Source: Winogradskyella ursingii
Lineage (GTDB): Bacteria > Bacteroidota > Bacteroidia > Flavobacteriales > Flavobacteriaceae
Reading direction: 5' to 3'
NCBI RefSeq assembly: GCF_013403975.1
Contig: NZ_JABFDH010000001.1
Location: forward strand, 186,001 to 250,000
Length of the DNA stretch: 64,000 bases
The notes under the pieces are model-generated. The model saw only the letters and a list, made by a program, of their open reading frames with translations, was not told the DNA's origin and made no database searches. Below are positions 24,859 through 34,102 of this stretch, one piece after another (the stretch's first letter is position 1; the number at the start of each line of letters is the position of its first letter). The translations under genes were made by a program, and so were the position numbers.

Positions 24859-25064
24859 TGGGAACTATTTTTATCTTTTTTGAATACTTTTGTCCAAAAA
24901 GGAATTAATACATACGTCATTGATGGCACCAGCATTACTGTTAATGCTAATGTTCTTATCGTAAGTGGAAGTTCATTAAGGTACTTTCCAAAAAGAAATA
25001 GTATTGCGGTAATAGCTGGATAAATAGCTACCCAAACTATAAGTGTTGATTTGATTTTTTTCAT
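24855..25064 (-). CDS. Small two-helix membrane protein (DUF2798-like)
   Basis: 69 residues from the ATG at 25064 (MKKIKSTLIVWVAIYP). Two hydrophobic helices (about 7-25 and 35-55: LALTVMLVPSMTYVLIPFW) are followed by a basic tail KVFKKDKNSSQ. The end overlaps the next start by 4 bp. It resembles small conserved membrane proteins found next to quinone-oxidoreductase/AraC clusters; no function can be assigned. Confidence 0.7.
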   Translation of the reverse strand: MKKIKSTLIVWVAIYPAITAILFLFGKYLNELPLTIRTLALTVMLVPSMTYVLIPFWTKVFKKDKNSSQ

Positions 25065-25120
25065 TTTATTAATTTTCAAAATGTATTGTAGCTGCGGCTG
25101 TAAAGTAAATTTATAGCAAC

Positions 25121-25699
25121 CTATTGTTGGGGCGTATAAGGCACGGAAATATGTTCGTGTACCACCAACCATTTGTTATCCGTTTTTTCAAGTATGACCG
25201 TTTGTCTTGCCGCAGTTTGATATTCTTGACCTCCTTTTGTAATTCCATTCGCAATAATACTCGAGCTCATCCAAGCAACATTCCCGTTTCTAGCATATCG
25301 AAAGGTGTCCGGTTTGAGCTTCACATCAAACTTTGATGAGTTAAGAACAATTTTTGTCAACTCTTTGGAATATTCATCCCAACCTAAAAAACCGTCGGTT
25401 GGTGGAAATAAGTCGTAAGCGAATAAACGTTCTGTTTGGTCATAAAATTTGGCAGGCACCTCTATGTCAAATATTTCGGTATCTCCTGGACTCCAAGATT
25501 TATTATACGCAACTAAAAAACCTTTAAAAAACTTAGATTCCTCTATTTCACTTTGAAATTTAGCCTCTTGGATATTAGCATTAAGATCTATTGAGGAAAT
25601 CCATTCTGCTTTATCCTTCGAATCTTGTGCACTTACCGTATTGTAGTTAGTGAATTGTATCAGTATTACAACCAACAATATTATTTTTAAATTTTTCAT
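25121..25699 (-). CDS. Secreted SnoaL-like (NTF2-fold) protein
   Basis: 192 residues: signal peptide (MKNLKIILLVVILIQF...SAQ), then an NTF2/SnoaL-like domain (FLVAYNKSWSPGDTEIFDIEVPAKFYD, ending KWLVVHEHISVP). SnoaL-like folds bind small hydrophobic substrates, sometimes as ketosteroid-isomerase-type enzymes; catalytic residues cannot be assigned. It is first in a short operon with the small membrane protein and the broken paralogue, and is driven by an AraC-type tandem site (25739-25800). Confidence 0.82.
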   Translation of the reverse strand: MKNLKIILLVVILIQFTNYNTVSAQDSKDKAEWISSIDLNANIQEAKFQSEIEESKFFKGFLVAYNKSWSPGDTEIFDIEVPAKFYDQTERLFAYDLFPPTDGFLGWDEYSKELTKIVLNSSKFDVKLKPDTFRYARNGNVAWMSSSIIANGITKGGQEYQTAARQTVILEKTDNKWLVVHEHISVPYTPQQ

Positions 25700-25738
25700 A
25701 TTATACTATTTTTAATAGTTTATATATTAAGTATGAAA

Positions 25739-25800
25739 CAAATGTACCTCTAGAAAGTGTCTGAGTTTAAACCAAAAACAAAGTAGAAATGACCAATTTT
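25739..25800 (-). promoter_or_regulatory. AraC-regulon promoter A (SnoaL operon)
   Basis: On the plus strand: CAAATGTA (25739-25746; -7 TACATTTG on the minus strand), 23 bp, then AACCAAAAAC (25770-25779) and GACCAATTTT (25791-25800), two direct half-sites with a 21-bp period. The same geometry occurs at 28987, 30711 and 35380. The -7 lies 40 bp before the start at 25699. The site overlaps the stop codon of the AraC gene. Confidence 0.85.
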
Positions 25801-26704
25801 AAGTATTGCGGAACTGTAACGGTGTCAATCCCGTTTTTTTCTTCATAAACCGAACAAAGTGTGTCGGATTATCAAAATGCAAATCATAGGCTATCTCGCT
25901 TACAGTACGTGAAGTTTGCCTGAGAAGCGATTTAGCTTCGCTAATGCGTCTGTCGTGAATTGTATTTAGAGCTGTCTTACCTGTAAGGTTTTTTACTATA
26001 AAGTTTAGATGAGTAGGATGTACAGAAAGTTTAGAAGCAAACTCCTTTACAGATTTTAATACAGTAGTCTTGTTGGTACCATACTGGGCTTCAATAAGTG
26101 ATAAAAAACCATTAAACAAACGTTCGTCAGAATTTTCTTTTATATCATCCGTACCTAACTTATGCTCATAGATATTCTTTGATTCTAACAATAATATGTT
26201 AAGATAAGACCTGAAAATATCATTTTTATTATTTTCATCTTTTTCAATAATCCTTATAATATTCTCAAAAATATTCTTGAGATGAACAGTATCATCTTGA
26301 GCAAGTAAAAGACTCATAGAACTGTTTGTTTTAAAGAATGGAAAGTCTATGTTAAGCTTATTTTTCTTATGAACCAGCGCATAAAAATCGGATGTAAAAT
26401 AGGCAATATATCCACTTAATGGCTGAACATTTTCCCAAGATTGAATATGTCCCTCACTTGAAAAAAATAGCGCATTCTTACTTAATTGTTTTTCCTCTTC
26501 ATTTTTTTTCATTTCTAATTTACCGTCCAGAATTAGCATTATTTGATAAAACTTTTTACGGTAAGGCGGCATTACTTTTGGAACCACTTTAGCTGATTCT
26601 TCTAATCTAACTATAGAGAATCCATTGAAAATAGGGCATTCAAAATTGATGTATTTGTAGTATTCATCAATGGTTTTGAATAAGTTTATGCCGTCTATTT
26701 TCAA
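25799..26704 (-). CDS. AraC family transcriptional regulator of the efflux/detox regulon
   Basis: 301 residues: a cupin-like sensing domain (about 20-160), then a C-terminal double HTH (about 200-300; [55 protein letters not shown]). It closely follows the oxidoreductase gene at 26756 and is probably transcribed from promoter B with it. The four tandem sites found at 25770, 29018, 30742 and 35411 are the most likely targets, including one controlling its own operon. The inducer is unknown; a xenobiotic pumped by the RND system is a reasonable guess. Confidence 0.9.
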   Translation of the reverse strand: MKIDGINLFKTIDEYYKYINFECPIFNGFSIVRLEESAKVVPKVMPPYRKKFYQIMLILDGKLEMKKNEEEKQLSKNALFFSSEGHIQSWENVQPLSGYIAYFTSDFYALVHKKNKLNIDFPFFKTNSSMSLLLAQDDTVHLKNIFENIIRIIEKDENNKNDIFRSYLNILLLESKNIYEHKLGTDDIKENSDERLFNGFLSLIEAQYGTNKTTVLKSVKEFASKLSVHPTHLNFIVKNLTGKTALNTIHDRRISEAKSLLRQTSRTVSEIAYDLHFDNPTHFVRFMKKKTGLTPLQFRNT

Positions 26705-26755
26705 TAGGTATTTGGATTTTAATTTGTGATTAAAGATAAAAAAATCAAAGTGAAA

Positions 26756-27739
26756 TCAAATCACTTTTACAACGGTTCTTCCTTTGGAACCACCATCTAG
26801 CATTTCCAGTGCAATTTTTGGTACTTCTGAAATTGGCATCACCTTTATTGATTTATCAAGAACTTGAAAATCGACCAATTCAAATAATCGCTTCCACGCA
26901 TTCACTCTCTTTTGCATTGGTGTGTATACCGAATTAATACCTAAAATTGTTATTCCTCTCATCACAAATGGAATTACAGAAACGTCCATATCGGTACCTG
27001 TTACAATTCCGGTGGAAACACCAACTCCTTCATACTGTAATTGTTTTATAAGTCTTGACAATGTATTACCTCCAACAGTATCAATGAAACCTGCATAATT
27101 CTCATCTTCTAAGGTATCTTCAGTTGACTTAGCGAAGATTTTTCTATCAACAACTTTTGTGGCACCAATCGATTTCAGATAATCACTCTGACTATCTACT
27201 TTACCTGAGCTTGCAATAACATCATATCCCAGCGTATTCAGTAACTGTATGCTCAATGAACCTACGCCACCAGTAGCACCTGTGACTAAAATAGGACCAT
27301 CTTCCGGGATGACACCATTAAGCTCTATTCCTTCAATGGCGAGCATTGCGGTAAGCCCAACGGTACCTAAGCCCATAAGCTGTATATCTGAAATCTCATC
27401 AGGCACTTTGATAAGCCAATCTGCATTAGAAACCGCCTTCTCCGCAAGACCTCCAAATCGTTGATAACCTACGCCATAACTGGTATGCATTACACGTTCC
27501 CCTTGTGTGAATCTTGAGTCTGAAGAAGAAATTACTGCTCCGACAAAGTCGATTCCCGGTACGTGGGGAAACTGCTCCACAGAATCCCAAATATTATACA
27601 TTGTGGCTGCATCGGAATAGTTTATCGCGCTATGTGAGACTTTAACGACTACATCGCCTTTTGGTAGAAATACCTCGTCAATAGTTTCATAATTAGGTAT
27701 TGCCTTGCCCTCTTCGTTCTTTATTACTATTGCTTTCAT
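26756..27739 (-). CDS. Zinc-independent MDR oxidoreductase, AcuI/YhdH-like
   Basis: 327 residues of the quinone-oxidoreductase/acrylyl-CoA-reductase branch of medium-chain dehydrogenases: an N-terminal GroES-like domain (VKVSHSAINYSDAATMYNIWDSVEQFPHVPGIDFVG), the NADPH-binding motif GATGGVGSLSIQLL (about 152-165) and SGITILGINSVYTP-like sequence typical of YhdH (here GITILGINSVYTPMQKR). Zinc ligands are absent. It should reduce activated double bonds (acrylyl- or quinone-like electrophiles) using NADPH in the cytosol. It lies in an operon with SnoaL-like and flavodoxin-fold genes. Confidence 0.9.
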   Translation of the reverse strand: MKAIVIKNEEGKAIPNYETIDEVFLPKGDVVVKVSHSAINYSDAATMYNIWDSVEQFPHVPGIDFVGAVISSSDSRFTQGERVMHTSYGVGYQRFGGLAEKAVSNADWLIKVPDEISDIQLMGLGTVGLTAMLAIEGIELNGVIPEDGPILVTGATGGVGSLSIQLLNTLGYDVIASSGKVDSQSDYLKSIGATKVVDRKIFAKSTEDTLEDENYAGFIDTVGGNTLSRLIKQLQYEGVGVSTGIVTGTDMDVSVIPFVMRGITILGINSVYTPMQKRVNAWKRLFELVDFQVLDKSIKVMPISEVPKIALEMLDGGSKGRTVVKVI

Positions 27740-27806
27740 AATGATTGTTTTATAGAGCGTTAGTGTTTTTGTTAAATGTATCTATCTTGCTCTTTTTAAT
27801 ATTTCT

Positions 27807-28325
27807 TTATTTTGTTGTTAGATGTTCGTGGATGATTTTCCAGCTATCCCCTTCTTTTATCCAAATAGTGGTTCCCTTTTGTCCTCCCTCAATGGAATCA
27901 CCATTCTGTAATCTTGTATTATCAAATTCGAAATCAAAGGTCACGAATCCCATTTCCTTAGTTTCCCTGCTTTGAATATTGAAAAATCTAAGATTGAGAT
28001 TCTGAAACGTCTTTTTATTGAATGGCTCCCAAAATTCTTTATAGTTTTTATAGGTGTGAATTTCTAACGTCTCATCTCCAAAATCATCAATAGCATAAAA
28101 ATCTTGGTGATAAAGTTGGGTTGGGTCTGAACCTTCAAAAAGTTTATCACCAGGATTCCAGAAAGCGATATAGGAATCAAATGCTACGAGTAATGAAGTC
28201 TTTTCATCTTGGTCTATATCATTGACTGCGCTGTGATTTTCACCCGAAGTATTATTTTGTGCATATAAGCCTGAGAAGGATATTAATATTATTGTTACAG
28301 TCAGAATTATTCGTAATGTTTTCAT
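27807..28325 (-). CDS. Secreted SnoaL-like (NTF2-fold) protein
   Basis: 172 residues with a signal peptide (MKTLRIILTVTIILISFSGLYAQ) and an NTF2/SnoaL-like domain (LVAFDSYIAFWNPGDKLFEGSDPTQLYHQDFYAID, ending TTIWIKEGDSWKIIHEHLTTK). It is a paralogue of 25121 and of the broken copy at 24303, sharing the WKIIHEHLT end. It follows the oxidoreductase at 28330 by 4 bp and is in the promoter B operon. Confidence 0.83.
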   Translation of the reverse strand: MKTLRIILTVTIILISFSGLYAQNNTSGENHSAVNDIDQDEKTSLLVAFDSYIAFWNPGDKLFEGSDPTQLYHQDFYAIDDFGDETLEIHTYKNYKEFWEPFNKKTFQNLNLRFFNIQSRETKEMGFVTFDFEFDNTRLQNGDSIEGGQKGTTIWIKEGDSWKIIHEHLTTK

Positions 28326-28329
28326 AATT

Positions 28330-28956
28330 TTAGTTTTTTTGATTAAAAAGTTTAGATTCTATCCATTGCCCAGTAGTATTTAACAGGTCTTTTCTATCAT
28401 CATCAGAGATGTATGGAATTGAACCAAAGTGAAAATGTTTCTTCACCTCTATACCCGTATATTCAAATATTCCCTCATCAACAGTTTTTTCGAAGGCTTT
28501 TAAAAAACCTTCTTCTTGATAGTATTTGTCTGGATGTCCAAATGTGCTGAAGATTGCTGCTTTTCTACCTTTCAAAAGTTTTATGAGCCCATTTTCACCG
28601 TAATCGAAAGCAAATTTTGGCGAAAACACTCTATCTATGTACCCTTTAAGGATAGCTGGCATTTGAGTCCACCATACTGGATAAACAACAAATATCCAGT
28701 CTGCTTTAGATACCTTTTCCTGCTCTATTTTAACATCATTGGCAAGTTCTCCGTTTTTCCTGCTTTGTATATCAATAGTTGACAATACCGGATTGAAGTT
28801 TATTTTATATAAGTCAGATACAGTTGTTTCAACACTAGCTTTTTTTAAAACTTCTGTTATCCTTTTCAGGATGGCGTGATTAAAACTATTTTCATTTGGG
28901 TGAGCGTAAATAATATGCGCTTTTGATACTTGGTCATTATGTATTGAATTTTTCAT
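28330..28956 (-). CDS. NAD(P)H-dependent quinone-type oxidoreductase (flavodoxin-like fold)
   Basis: 208 residues of the MdaB/NQO1-like flavodoxin-fold family: the FMN/FAD phosphate loop AHPNENSFNHAI (about 17-28), the core motif FVVYPVWWTQMPAILKGYIDRVFSP (about 93-117) and GRKAAIFSTFGHPDKYY. It is a cytosolic two-electron quinone reducer. It is first in the operon with the SnoaL-like protein, the AcuI-like enzyme and the AraC regulator, starting 31 bp after the -7 of promoter B. Confidence 0.92.
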   Translation of the reverse strand: MKNSIHNDQVSKAHIIYAHPNENSFNHAILKRITEVLKKASVETTVSDLYKINFNPVLSTIDIQSRKNGELANDVKIEQEKVSKADWIFVVYPVWWTQMPAILKGYIDRVFSPKFAFDYGENGLIKLLKGRKAAIFSTFGHPDKYYQEEGFLKAFEKTVDEGIFEYTGIEVKKHFHFGSIPYISDDDRKDLLNTTGQWIESKLFNQKN

Positions 28957-28986
28957 CTTTTTATGTGTTAATGATTATTTACATTA

Positions 28987-29048
28987 CAAATCTACCTCTG
29001 ATGCCTAGTTTAGCTTTAACCAATATCAAAGAACAGATGACCATTTTT
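28987..29048 (-). promoter_or_regulatory. AraC-regulon promoter B (oxidoreductase/araC operon)
   Basis: Plus-strand CAAATCTA (28987-28994; -7 TAGATTTG), 23 bp, AACCAATATC (29018-29027) and GACCATTTTT (29039-29048), with a 21-bp period. The start codon at 28956 is 31 bp from the -7. Confidence 0.85.
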
Positions 29049-29143
29049 AAGTAATGAACAGTTCTGACTATATTGACAACACTAGAGCAGCCTTTTTTGA
29101 GCTAAAGTGAAAGTAAATTTCTCTATTGAATAAAATATATATA

Positions 29144-29176
29144 AAAAACAGCGGCTCCCATTTCTGAAAGACCGCT
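29144..29176 (-). terminator. Terminator of the RND efflux operon
   Basis: On the minus strand AGCGG (29176-29172) and CCGCT (29154-29150) form a stem followed by a run of six T. It lies 30 bp beyond the outer-membrane factor stop. Confidence 0.65.
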
Positions 29177-29207
29177 ACTTCATCCAACATTAAATCGTGG
29201 TGTAATT

Positions 29208-30683
29208 TTATTTTGAACTAATGTCTTCTGTTTTAAGTTTGTCAAATTGTTGTTCCAACTCTTGAGCACCAACAATTTCCCAGCCACCACCTAAAGCTTT
29301 GTATATGGCTATCAAGGATGTTGCTGCGTTGATTTCACTAATTGCCAATTGATTTTCGGCCTGTAAGAGTGTGCCATCTGCATTTAGGTAATCGATAAAA
29401 CTATCCAGACCCGCAGTATAGCGTTGTTGTGCAAATTTTGCAGCTTGGCTGCTGGCCTCGGCAGACTTGCCCACTAACTCCCGTCTTTTAAGTTCATTGG
29501 TATAATTGGTCATCGATGTTTTGATTTCCTCCAGGGCTTCCAAGACCGTTTTTTCATATTGGTTGAGCACAGCCAAAGTCAATGCATCTTCACGATTGAT
29601 TTGTTGTTTGACGCGCCCCAAATTGAATGCCGCCCAGCTGATGCTTGGCAAGATGCTCCAAGTAAAGGATGAATTGTTTCCGAAGTTTGAAAAATCAACC
29701 GCTGAAAATCCAATAGAACCTCCAAATTGAACATTTGGATATAGTTCGGCAACCGAAAGATTATACTTTGCAATCTGTATTTGTAGCTCCGCTTCGGCAC
29801 GACGCACATCTGGTCGTCGACGTAACAAATCGGTCACATTGCCTATAGCCACAGATTCTGGAAGAGTTGGTAGTGGCTTTTTAGTGATAATGTCGTCAGC
29901 TAGATTGCCCGGTACTTCGCCTATTAAAACACTAATGCTATTTTTTAAGGCCTCAATACGTGCTTGCAACGGTGGAATGGTCGCATTTGTACTTTCCAAT
30001 TGTGCCAATGCCCGTGAAACATCCAAGCTATTGCTTGTTCCGGCATCCGAAAGTCGTACCGTGAGGTCATAGGTTTTTTGTTGGTCTTTTAAATTTCTAT
30101 TGGCAATGTCCAATTGGTACTGTGCTCCACGTAGTTGGATATAGTTACGTGCCACTTCGGCAAAAATGGTAACGTATGCGCCTTGCATATCTGCTATAGC
30201 CAATTGATTATCGGCATAGGCGCCTTTGACTCGGTTAGAGATACGACCGAATAAATCGGTTTCCCAAAAGGCATCAAAACTGGCACTGTAGGTGCTAAAC
30301 GTCGGATTTACACCTTGTACGAATATATTTTCACCCAAACGGGTACGGTTATAACTTCCATTCGTAGTAACGGTCGGAATTCTGTCGAGCTTCGTTCCCT
30401 TTAGCAGAGCTCTGGACGCATACACATTGGCTACTGCACTGTTGATATCGAGGTTGTTCGTTCTCGCTTTTTGGATAAGTGTGTCCAAGATAGGGTCGTT
30501 GAATTCTGACCACCATTGGGTAGCTGTTTCTGTTTGTGCTTTCGCAAAAGCGGAATCTTGTGTAGCTGTTGTCAAGTAATTTTCATCTACGTCAACATTT
30601 GAATTGACCTCAAAATCCCTTTTGGTAATCCCACAGGAAACCAAAATCAGGGATAGTATTGTTAGTAGTGTTAGATTTTTCAT
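29208..30683 (-). CDS. RND efflux outer membrane factor (NodT/OprM family lipoprotein)
   Basis: 491 residues: lipoprotein signal (LILVSC, Cys17), then two OEP repeats with the characteristic NLDINSAVANVYASRALLKG and LLRRRPDVRRAEAEL boxes. It forms the trimeric TolC-like exit duct for the pump encoded at 30782 and 34103. It has its own AraC-regulon promoter (C) at 30711-30772, so the three pump genes are not simply one transcript. Confidence 0.95.
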   Translation of the reverse strand: MKNLTLLTILSLILVSCGITKRDFEVNSNVDVDENYLTTATQDSAFAKAQTETATQWWSEFNDPILDTLIQKARTNNLDINSAVANVYASRALLKGTKLDRIPTVTTNGSYNRTRLGENIFVQGVNPTFSTYSASFDAFWETDLFGRISNRVKGAYADNQLAIADMQGAYVTIFAEVARNYIQLRGAQYQLDIANRNLKDQQKTYDLTVRLSDAGTSNSLDVSRALAQLESTNATIPPLQARIEALKNSISVLIGEVPGNLADDIITKKPLPTLPESVAIGNVTDLLRRRPDVRRAEAELQIQIAKYNLSVAELYPNVQFGGSIGFSAVDFSNFGNNSSFTWSILPSISWAAFNLGRVKQQINREDALTLAVLNQYEKTVLEALEEIKTSMTNYTNELKRRELVGKSAEASSQAAKFAQQRYTAGLDSFIDYLNADGTLLQAENQLAISEINAATSLIAIYKALGGGWEIVGAQELEQQFDKLKTEDISSK

Positions 30684-30710
30684 TGTTCTTATATTTTAAA
30701 TTTCTTAGTA

Positions 30711-30772
30711 CAAATTTCGGTCAGCAAGGGTGTTTGGTGTTAACCAATAACACCCTTAAGATGACCAAAATC
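30711..30772 (-). promoter_or_regulatory. AraC-regulon promoter C (outer membrane factor)
   Basis: Plus-strand CAAATTTC (30711-30718; -7 GAAATTTG, a weaker match), 23 bp, AACCAATAAC (30742-30751) and GACCAAAATC (30763-30772), with a 21-bp period. The start at 30683 is 28 bp from the -7. It sits right beside the stop codon of the pump gene at 30782. Confidence 0.83.
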
Positions 30773-30781
30773 TAATATTCG

Positions 30782-33700
30782 TTATATGGTTTGAACTTGT
30801 TCGGGTAGTGCTTCAGCTTTTTCCACTGTTTCCGACTTAGGTTTCTTGGTGGTTAACTTTCTGCCCAGATAGTAAAACACCGGTGTCAAAAAGATCCCGA
30901 AGATTGTTACGCCTAGCATCCCACTGAATACCGCTATACCCAATGATACTCGCAATTCTGAACCTGCTCCAGTTGCAATCGCCAATGGAACAACTCCTAA
31001 AATGAATGCCATTGCGGTCATTAAAATTGGACGTAAACGTAGTTTAGAAGCTTCGATAACAGCTGTCTTTAAGTCCTTGCCTTGGTCTTCCAATTGTTTG
31101 GCAAACTCAACAATGAGAATGGCATTTTTACTTGCCAGACCCACTAGAACCACAAGACCAATCTGAACCATAATGTTGTTATCCAATCTAGCTAAATCGA
31201 TACCGACCATTGCCGATAAGAGTACCATAGGGACTATGAAAATGACTGCCAATGGTAGTACCAAACTTTCAAATTGAGCTGCTAATAAAAGGAATACAAA
31301 TATTACGGCTAACAAAAACGCAATCGCTGCGGTATTTCCGGTTTGCTTTTGTTGGTATGCCATCTCTGTCCACTCAAAGGAAATTCCTTGTGGTAAGATT
31401 TCAGCAGCCAATTCTTCCATTCTATCGAGGGCTTGCCCTGTACTGTACCCTGGATTGATATCACCTACTAAGGATGCTGCTGGATATAAGTTGAAACGTG
31501 GAATACGGTTTGGACCTGCAATGTCCTTTTGGGTACTTACCGTTCCCAGTGGTACCATTTCACCTTGATTGTTCCGAACCTTGATTCTTGAAATATCATC
31601 TGGTGTTAAACGATTTGGTGCATCTGCTTGAGCGGTCACTTGATAGGTTCTTCCCAAATAGTTGAACTCATTTACAAAGGCAGAACCCATATATACTTCC
31701 AAAGACTGGAAGATGTCCGCTACGTCAATTCCCAACTGCTCAGCTTTTACACGGTCTATATCCAAAAACAATTGAGGGGTTTGATTATTGAAAAAGGTGA
31801 AAACACTGTTCAGTGCTGGGTCTTCATTCGCTGCAGCAGCCAATGCGTAAGTTGCATTAATCAATTCATCTGTACCTAAGTTAGCTCTATCTTGCACCAT
31901 CATTCGAAACCCACCGGCATTACCAATACCTCTTACAGATGGTGGCGGGATGACAACACCGAATGCATTATCTATACTACCAAGTTCTTTTCTTAATGCT
32001 GCAAGTATGGATTCTGAGGTCAATCCTTTTTCAGTTCTTACACTAAAATCTTCAAGTGTAGAGAAAATAGCTGCTGAGTTGGATGCATTGGTAGCCGAAG
32101 CTCCATCATAGCCAGTAAAGGCAACCGTATTCTCAACACCATCAACCGCCAATATTTTGTCTATGGCTTCTCTTACGATTTCATCGGTTCTAGAAAGTGA
32201 AGCTCCCGGTGGTAATTGTATCACATTGATGAAATAACCTTGGTCCATTTGTGGTACGAAGCCAGTGGCAACACGATTGAATTGAAATCCTGTTAAGGCG
32301 ATAAGACCACCATAAACGACCATCACCATTGCACTGGTTCTGATAAGTTTGCGCACGCTGTTACCAAAACGCTCCGAGAGCATATCCATAAAACGATTGA
32401 AGCCATCACCTACCCATTTAAAAGGTTTTAATAGTAAAGGTGTTTTTTTATTCGGGTCGTGTGCTTCGTGGCGCATCAACAAGGCTGCCATTGCCGGACT
32501 TAATGTTAATGAGACGAATACTGAGATTGCAGTTGCAACGGCAATGGTCAATCCAAATTGTTTATAAAACTCTCCGGAAATACCATCTAAAAAAGCAGTT
32601 GGGATAAAAACTGCAATCAAAACTAACCCGATGGCTACCAAAGCACCACCTACTTCATCCATTGTCTTACGTGCAGCCTCTTTAGGTGAAAGACCTTCTT
32701 TGAGATACCGCTCCATATTCTCTACCACTACAATGGCATCGTCAACTACAATACCGATGGCTAGCACCAATCCAAATAAGGTCAGGTTATTTAATGAAAA
32801 TCCTAATCCTTGCATTATGGCAAAGGTTCCTATTAACGAAACCGGAATTGCTAAAATCGGTATAATCGCTGCTCTCCAGGATTGAAGAAATAATAGTATA
32901 ACAAAGATGACAAGCAATACAGCTTCAAAAATGGTGTGATACACTTCATCTACGGATTTTTGAACAAATTCTGTTGGATTATAGGCAATCTTATATTCCA
33001 AATCTTCAGGAAAGTTTTGAGATAGTTCCGCCACTTTTTCCTGAATGGCCGCAGCAGTTTCCAATGCGTTACCGCCCGGTTGTTGAAAGATGGGCATTGC
33101 AATAGCAGGGTTTTTTCCCAAATAACCTTTGGTGGCATAATTCTGCGCGCCCAGTTCCACGCGACCTACATCCTTTAGTTGAACGATTCGCCCATCGGTA
33201 CTTCTTTTGATGATAATGTCTTCAAATTGTTCTGTGGTCACTAATTTTCCTTGGGTCTGGATGTTTATCTCAAAAGCCGACTGGTTGCCTGATGGTAATG
33301 TGTTAAGCGTACCACTTGCGATTTGCACGTTTTGCGCTCTTAAGGCGGCAACCACTTCTCCTGCGGTCATATCAAGATTGGAAATTCTGTCTGGGTCCAA
33401 CCAAATACGCATTGCATATTCTGCTGCACCAAAAATTTGGATATCCCCAACACCTTTCAATCGAGCAATCTGGTCTACCATCTGTAAAGTGGCATAATTA
33501 CCAATATACGTCTGGTCATAGGTTTTATTAGGTGAGTACATATTGACTACCATTAGAATATCCGGTGACACCTTATTGGTGGTAATCCCTAATCTTCTGA
33601 CCGATTCGGGAAGTCTGGGTTCTGCAATCGCAACACGATTTTGTACCTGAACTTGTGCTCTATCTAAATCAGTACCCAGTTCAAAGGCAACTTGTAAGGT

Positions 33701-33970
33701 TACCCGACCGTCTCCTGAAGATTGAGACGTCATATAAATCATTCCCTCAACACCGTTAATTTCCTGTTCTAGTGGCGTGGCTACGGTTTCAGAAAGTGTC
33801 TGCGCATTTGCTCCGGGATAGGTAGCAGTTACCTGAACAGTTGGTGGTGCTACATCTGGAAATTGTGAGACTGGCAAGGATACGTAAGCCAATCCGCCCA
33901 CAATCAATATCAGGATGCTCAGCACCGCTGCGAAGATGGGTCTTTTGATAAAAATGTGACTGAATTTCAT
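30782..33970 (-). CDS. RND multidrug efflux transporter, HAE1 family (AcrB-like)
   Basis: A 1062-residue inner-membrane proton/drug antiporter of full family length, with 12 expected helices and two large periplasmic loops. The proton-relay aspartates are in IGIVVDDAIVVVEN (about 400-413); the start FIKRPIFAAVLSILILIVGGLAY and the LARLDNNIMVQIGLVVLVGLASKNAILIVEFAKQL region are diagnostic. The extreme C-terminus is acidic and short. It works with the adaptor (34103) and outer membrane factor (29208). The substrate is not predictable from sequence; adjacent reductases suggest toxic aromatic or electrophilic compounds. Confidence 0.97.
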   Translation of the reverse strand: MKFSHIFIKRPIFAAVLSILILIVGGLAYVSLPVSQFPDVAPPTVQVTATYPGANAQTLSETVATPLEQEINGVEGMIYMTSQSSGDGRVTLQVAFELGTDLDRAQVQVQNRVAIAEPRLPESVRRLGITTNKVSPDILMVVNMYSPNKTYDQTYIGNYATLQMVDQIARLKGVGDIQIFGAAEYAMRIWLDPDRISNLDMTAGEVVAALRAQNVQIASGTLNTLPSGNQSAFEINIQTQGKLVTTEQFEDIIIKRSTDGRIVQLKDVGRVELGAQNYATKGYLGKNPAIAMPIFQQPGGNALETAAAIQEKVAELSQNFPEDLEYKIAYNPTEFVQKSVDEVYHTIFEAVLLVIFVILLFLQSWRAAIIPILAIPVSLIGTFAIMQGLGFSLNNLTLFGLVLAIGIVVDDAIVVVENMERYLKEGLSPKEAARKTMDEVGGALVAIGLVLIAVFIPTAFLDGISGEFYKQFGLTIAVATAISVFVSLTLSPAMAALLMRHEAHDPNKKTPLLLKPFKWVGDGFNRFMDMLSERFGNSVRKLIRTSAMVMVVYGGLIALTGFQFNRVATGFVPQMDQGYFINVIQLPPGASLSRTDEIVREAIDKILAVDGVENTVAFTGYDGASATNASNSAAIFSTLEDFSVRTEKGLTSESILAALRKELGSIDNAFGVVIPPPSVRGIGNAGGFRMMVQDRANLGTDELINATYALAAAANEDPALNSVFTFFNNQTPQLFLDIDRVKAEQLGIDVADIFQSLEVYMGSAFVNEFNYLGRTYQVTAQADAPNRLTPDDISRIKVRNNQGEMVPLGTVSTQKDIAGPNRIPRFNLYPAASLVGDINPGYSTGQALDRMEELAAEILPQGISFEWTEMAYQQKQTGNTAAIAFLLAVIFVFLLLAAQFESLVLPLAVIFIVPMVLLSAMVGIDLARLDNNIMVQIGLVVLVGLASKNAILIVEFAKQLEDQGKDLKTAVIEASKLRLRPILMTAMAFILGVVPLAIATGAGSELRVSLGIAVFSGMLGVTIFGIFLTPVFYYLGRKLTTKKPKSETVEKAEALPEQVQTI

Positions 33971-33989
33971 AATTTCTAATTTTTAATGT

Positions 33990-34088
33990 TGGACTGTCCC
34001 TTCGGCTAGGCTCAGGGCAAGTGTATCCCTGTCGCTCTCTTTTTGGCCTTCAGGGGGAACGGCTATAGAGAGCGATATTTGGGATACT
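33990..34088. repeat. Nested inverted-repeat element between pump adaptor and transporter
   Basis: GTATCCC (34023-34029) and TCGCTCTCT (34032-34040) pair with AGAGAGCGA (34067-34075) and GGGATAC (34081-34087), giving a long stem in the 132-bp gap. Upstream, CCCTTCGGCTAGGCTCAGGG (about 33997-34016) resembles flavobacterial dispersed repeats. It may be a repeat insertion or an mRNA stability/attenuation element between the two genes. Confidence 0.6.
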
Positions 34089-34102
34089 GAAAGTTGTTGG
34101 GT

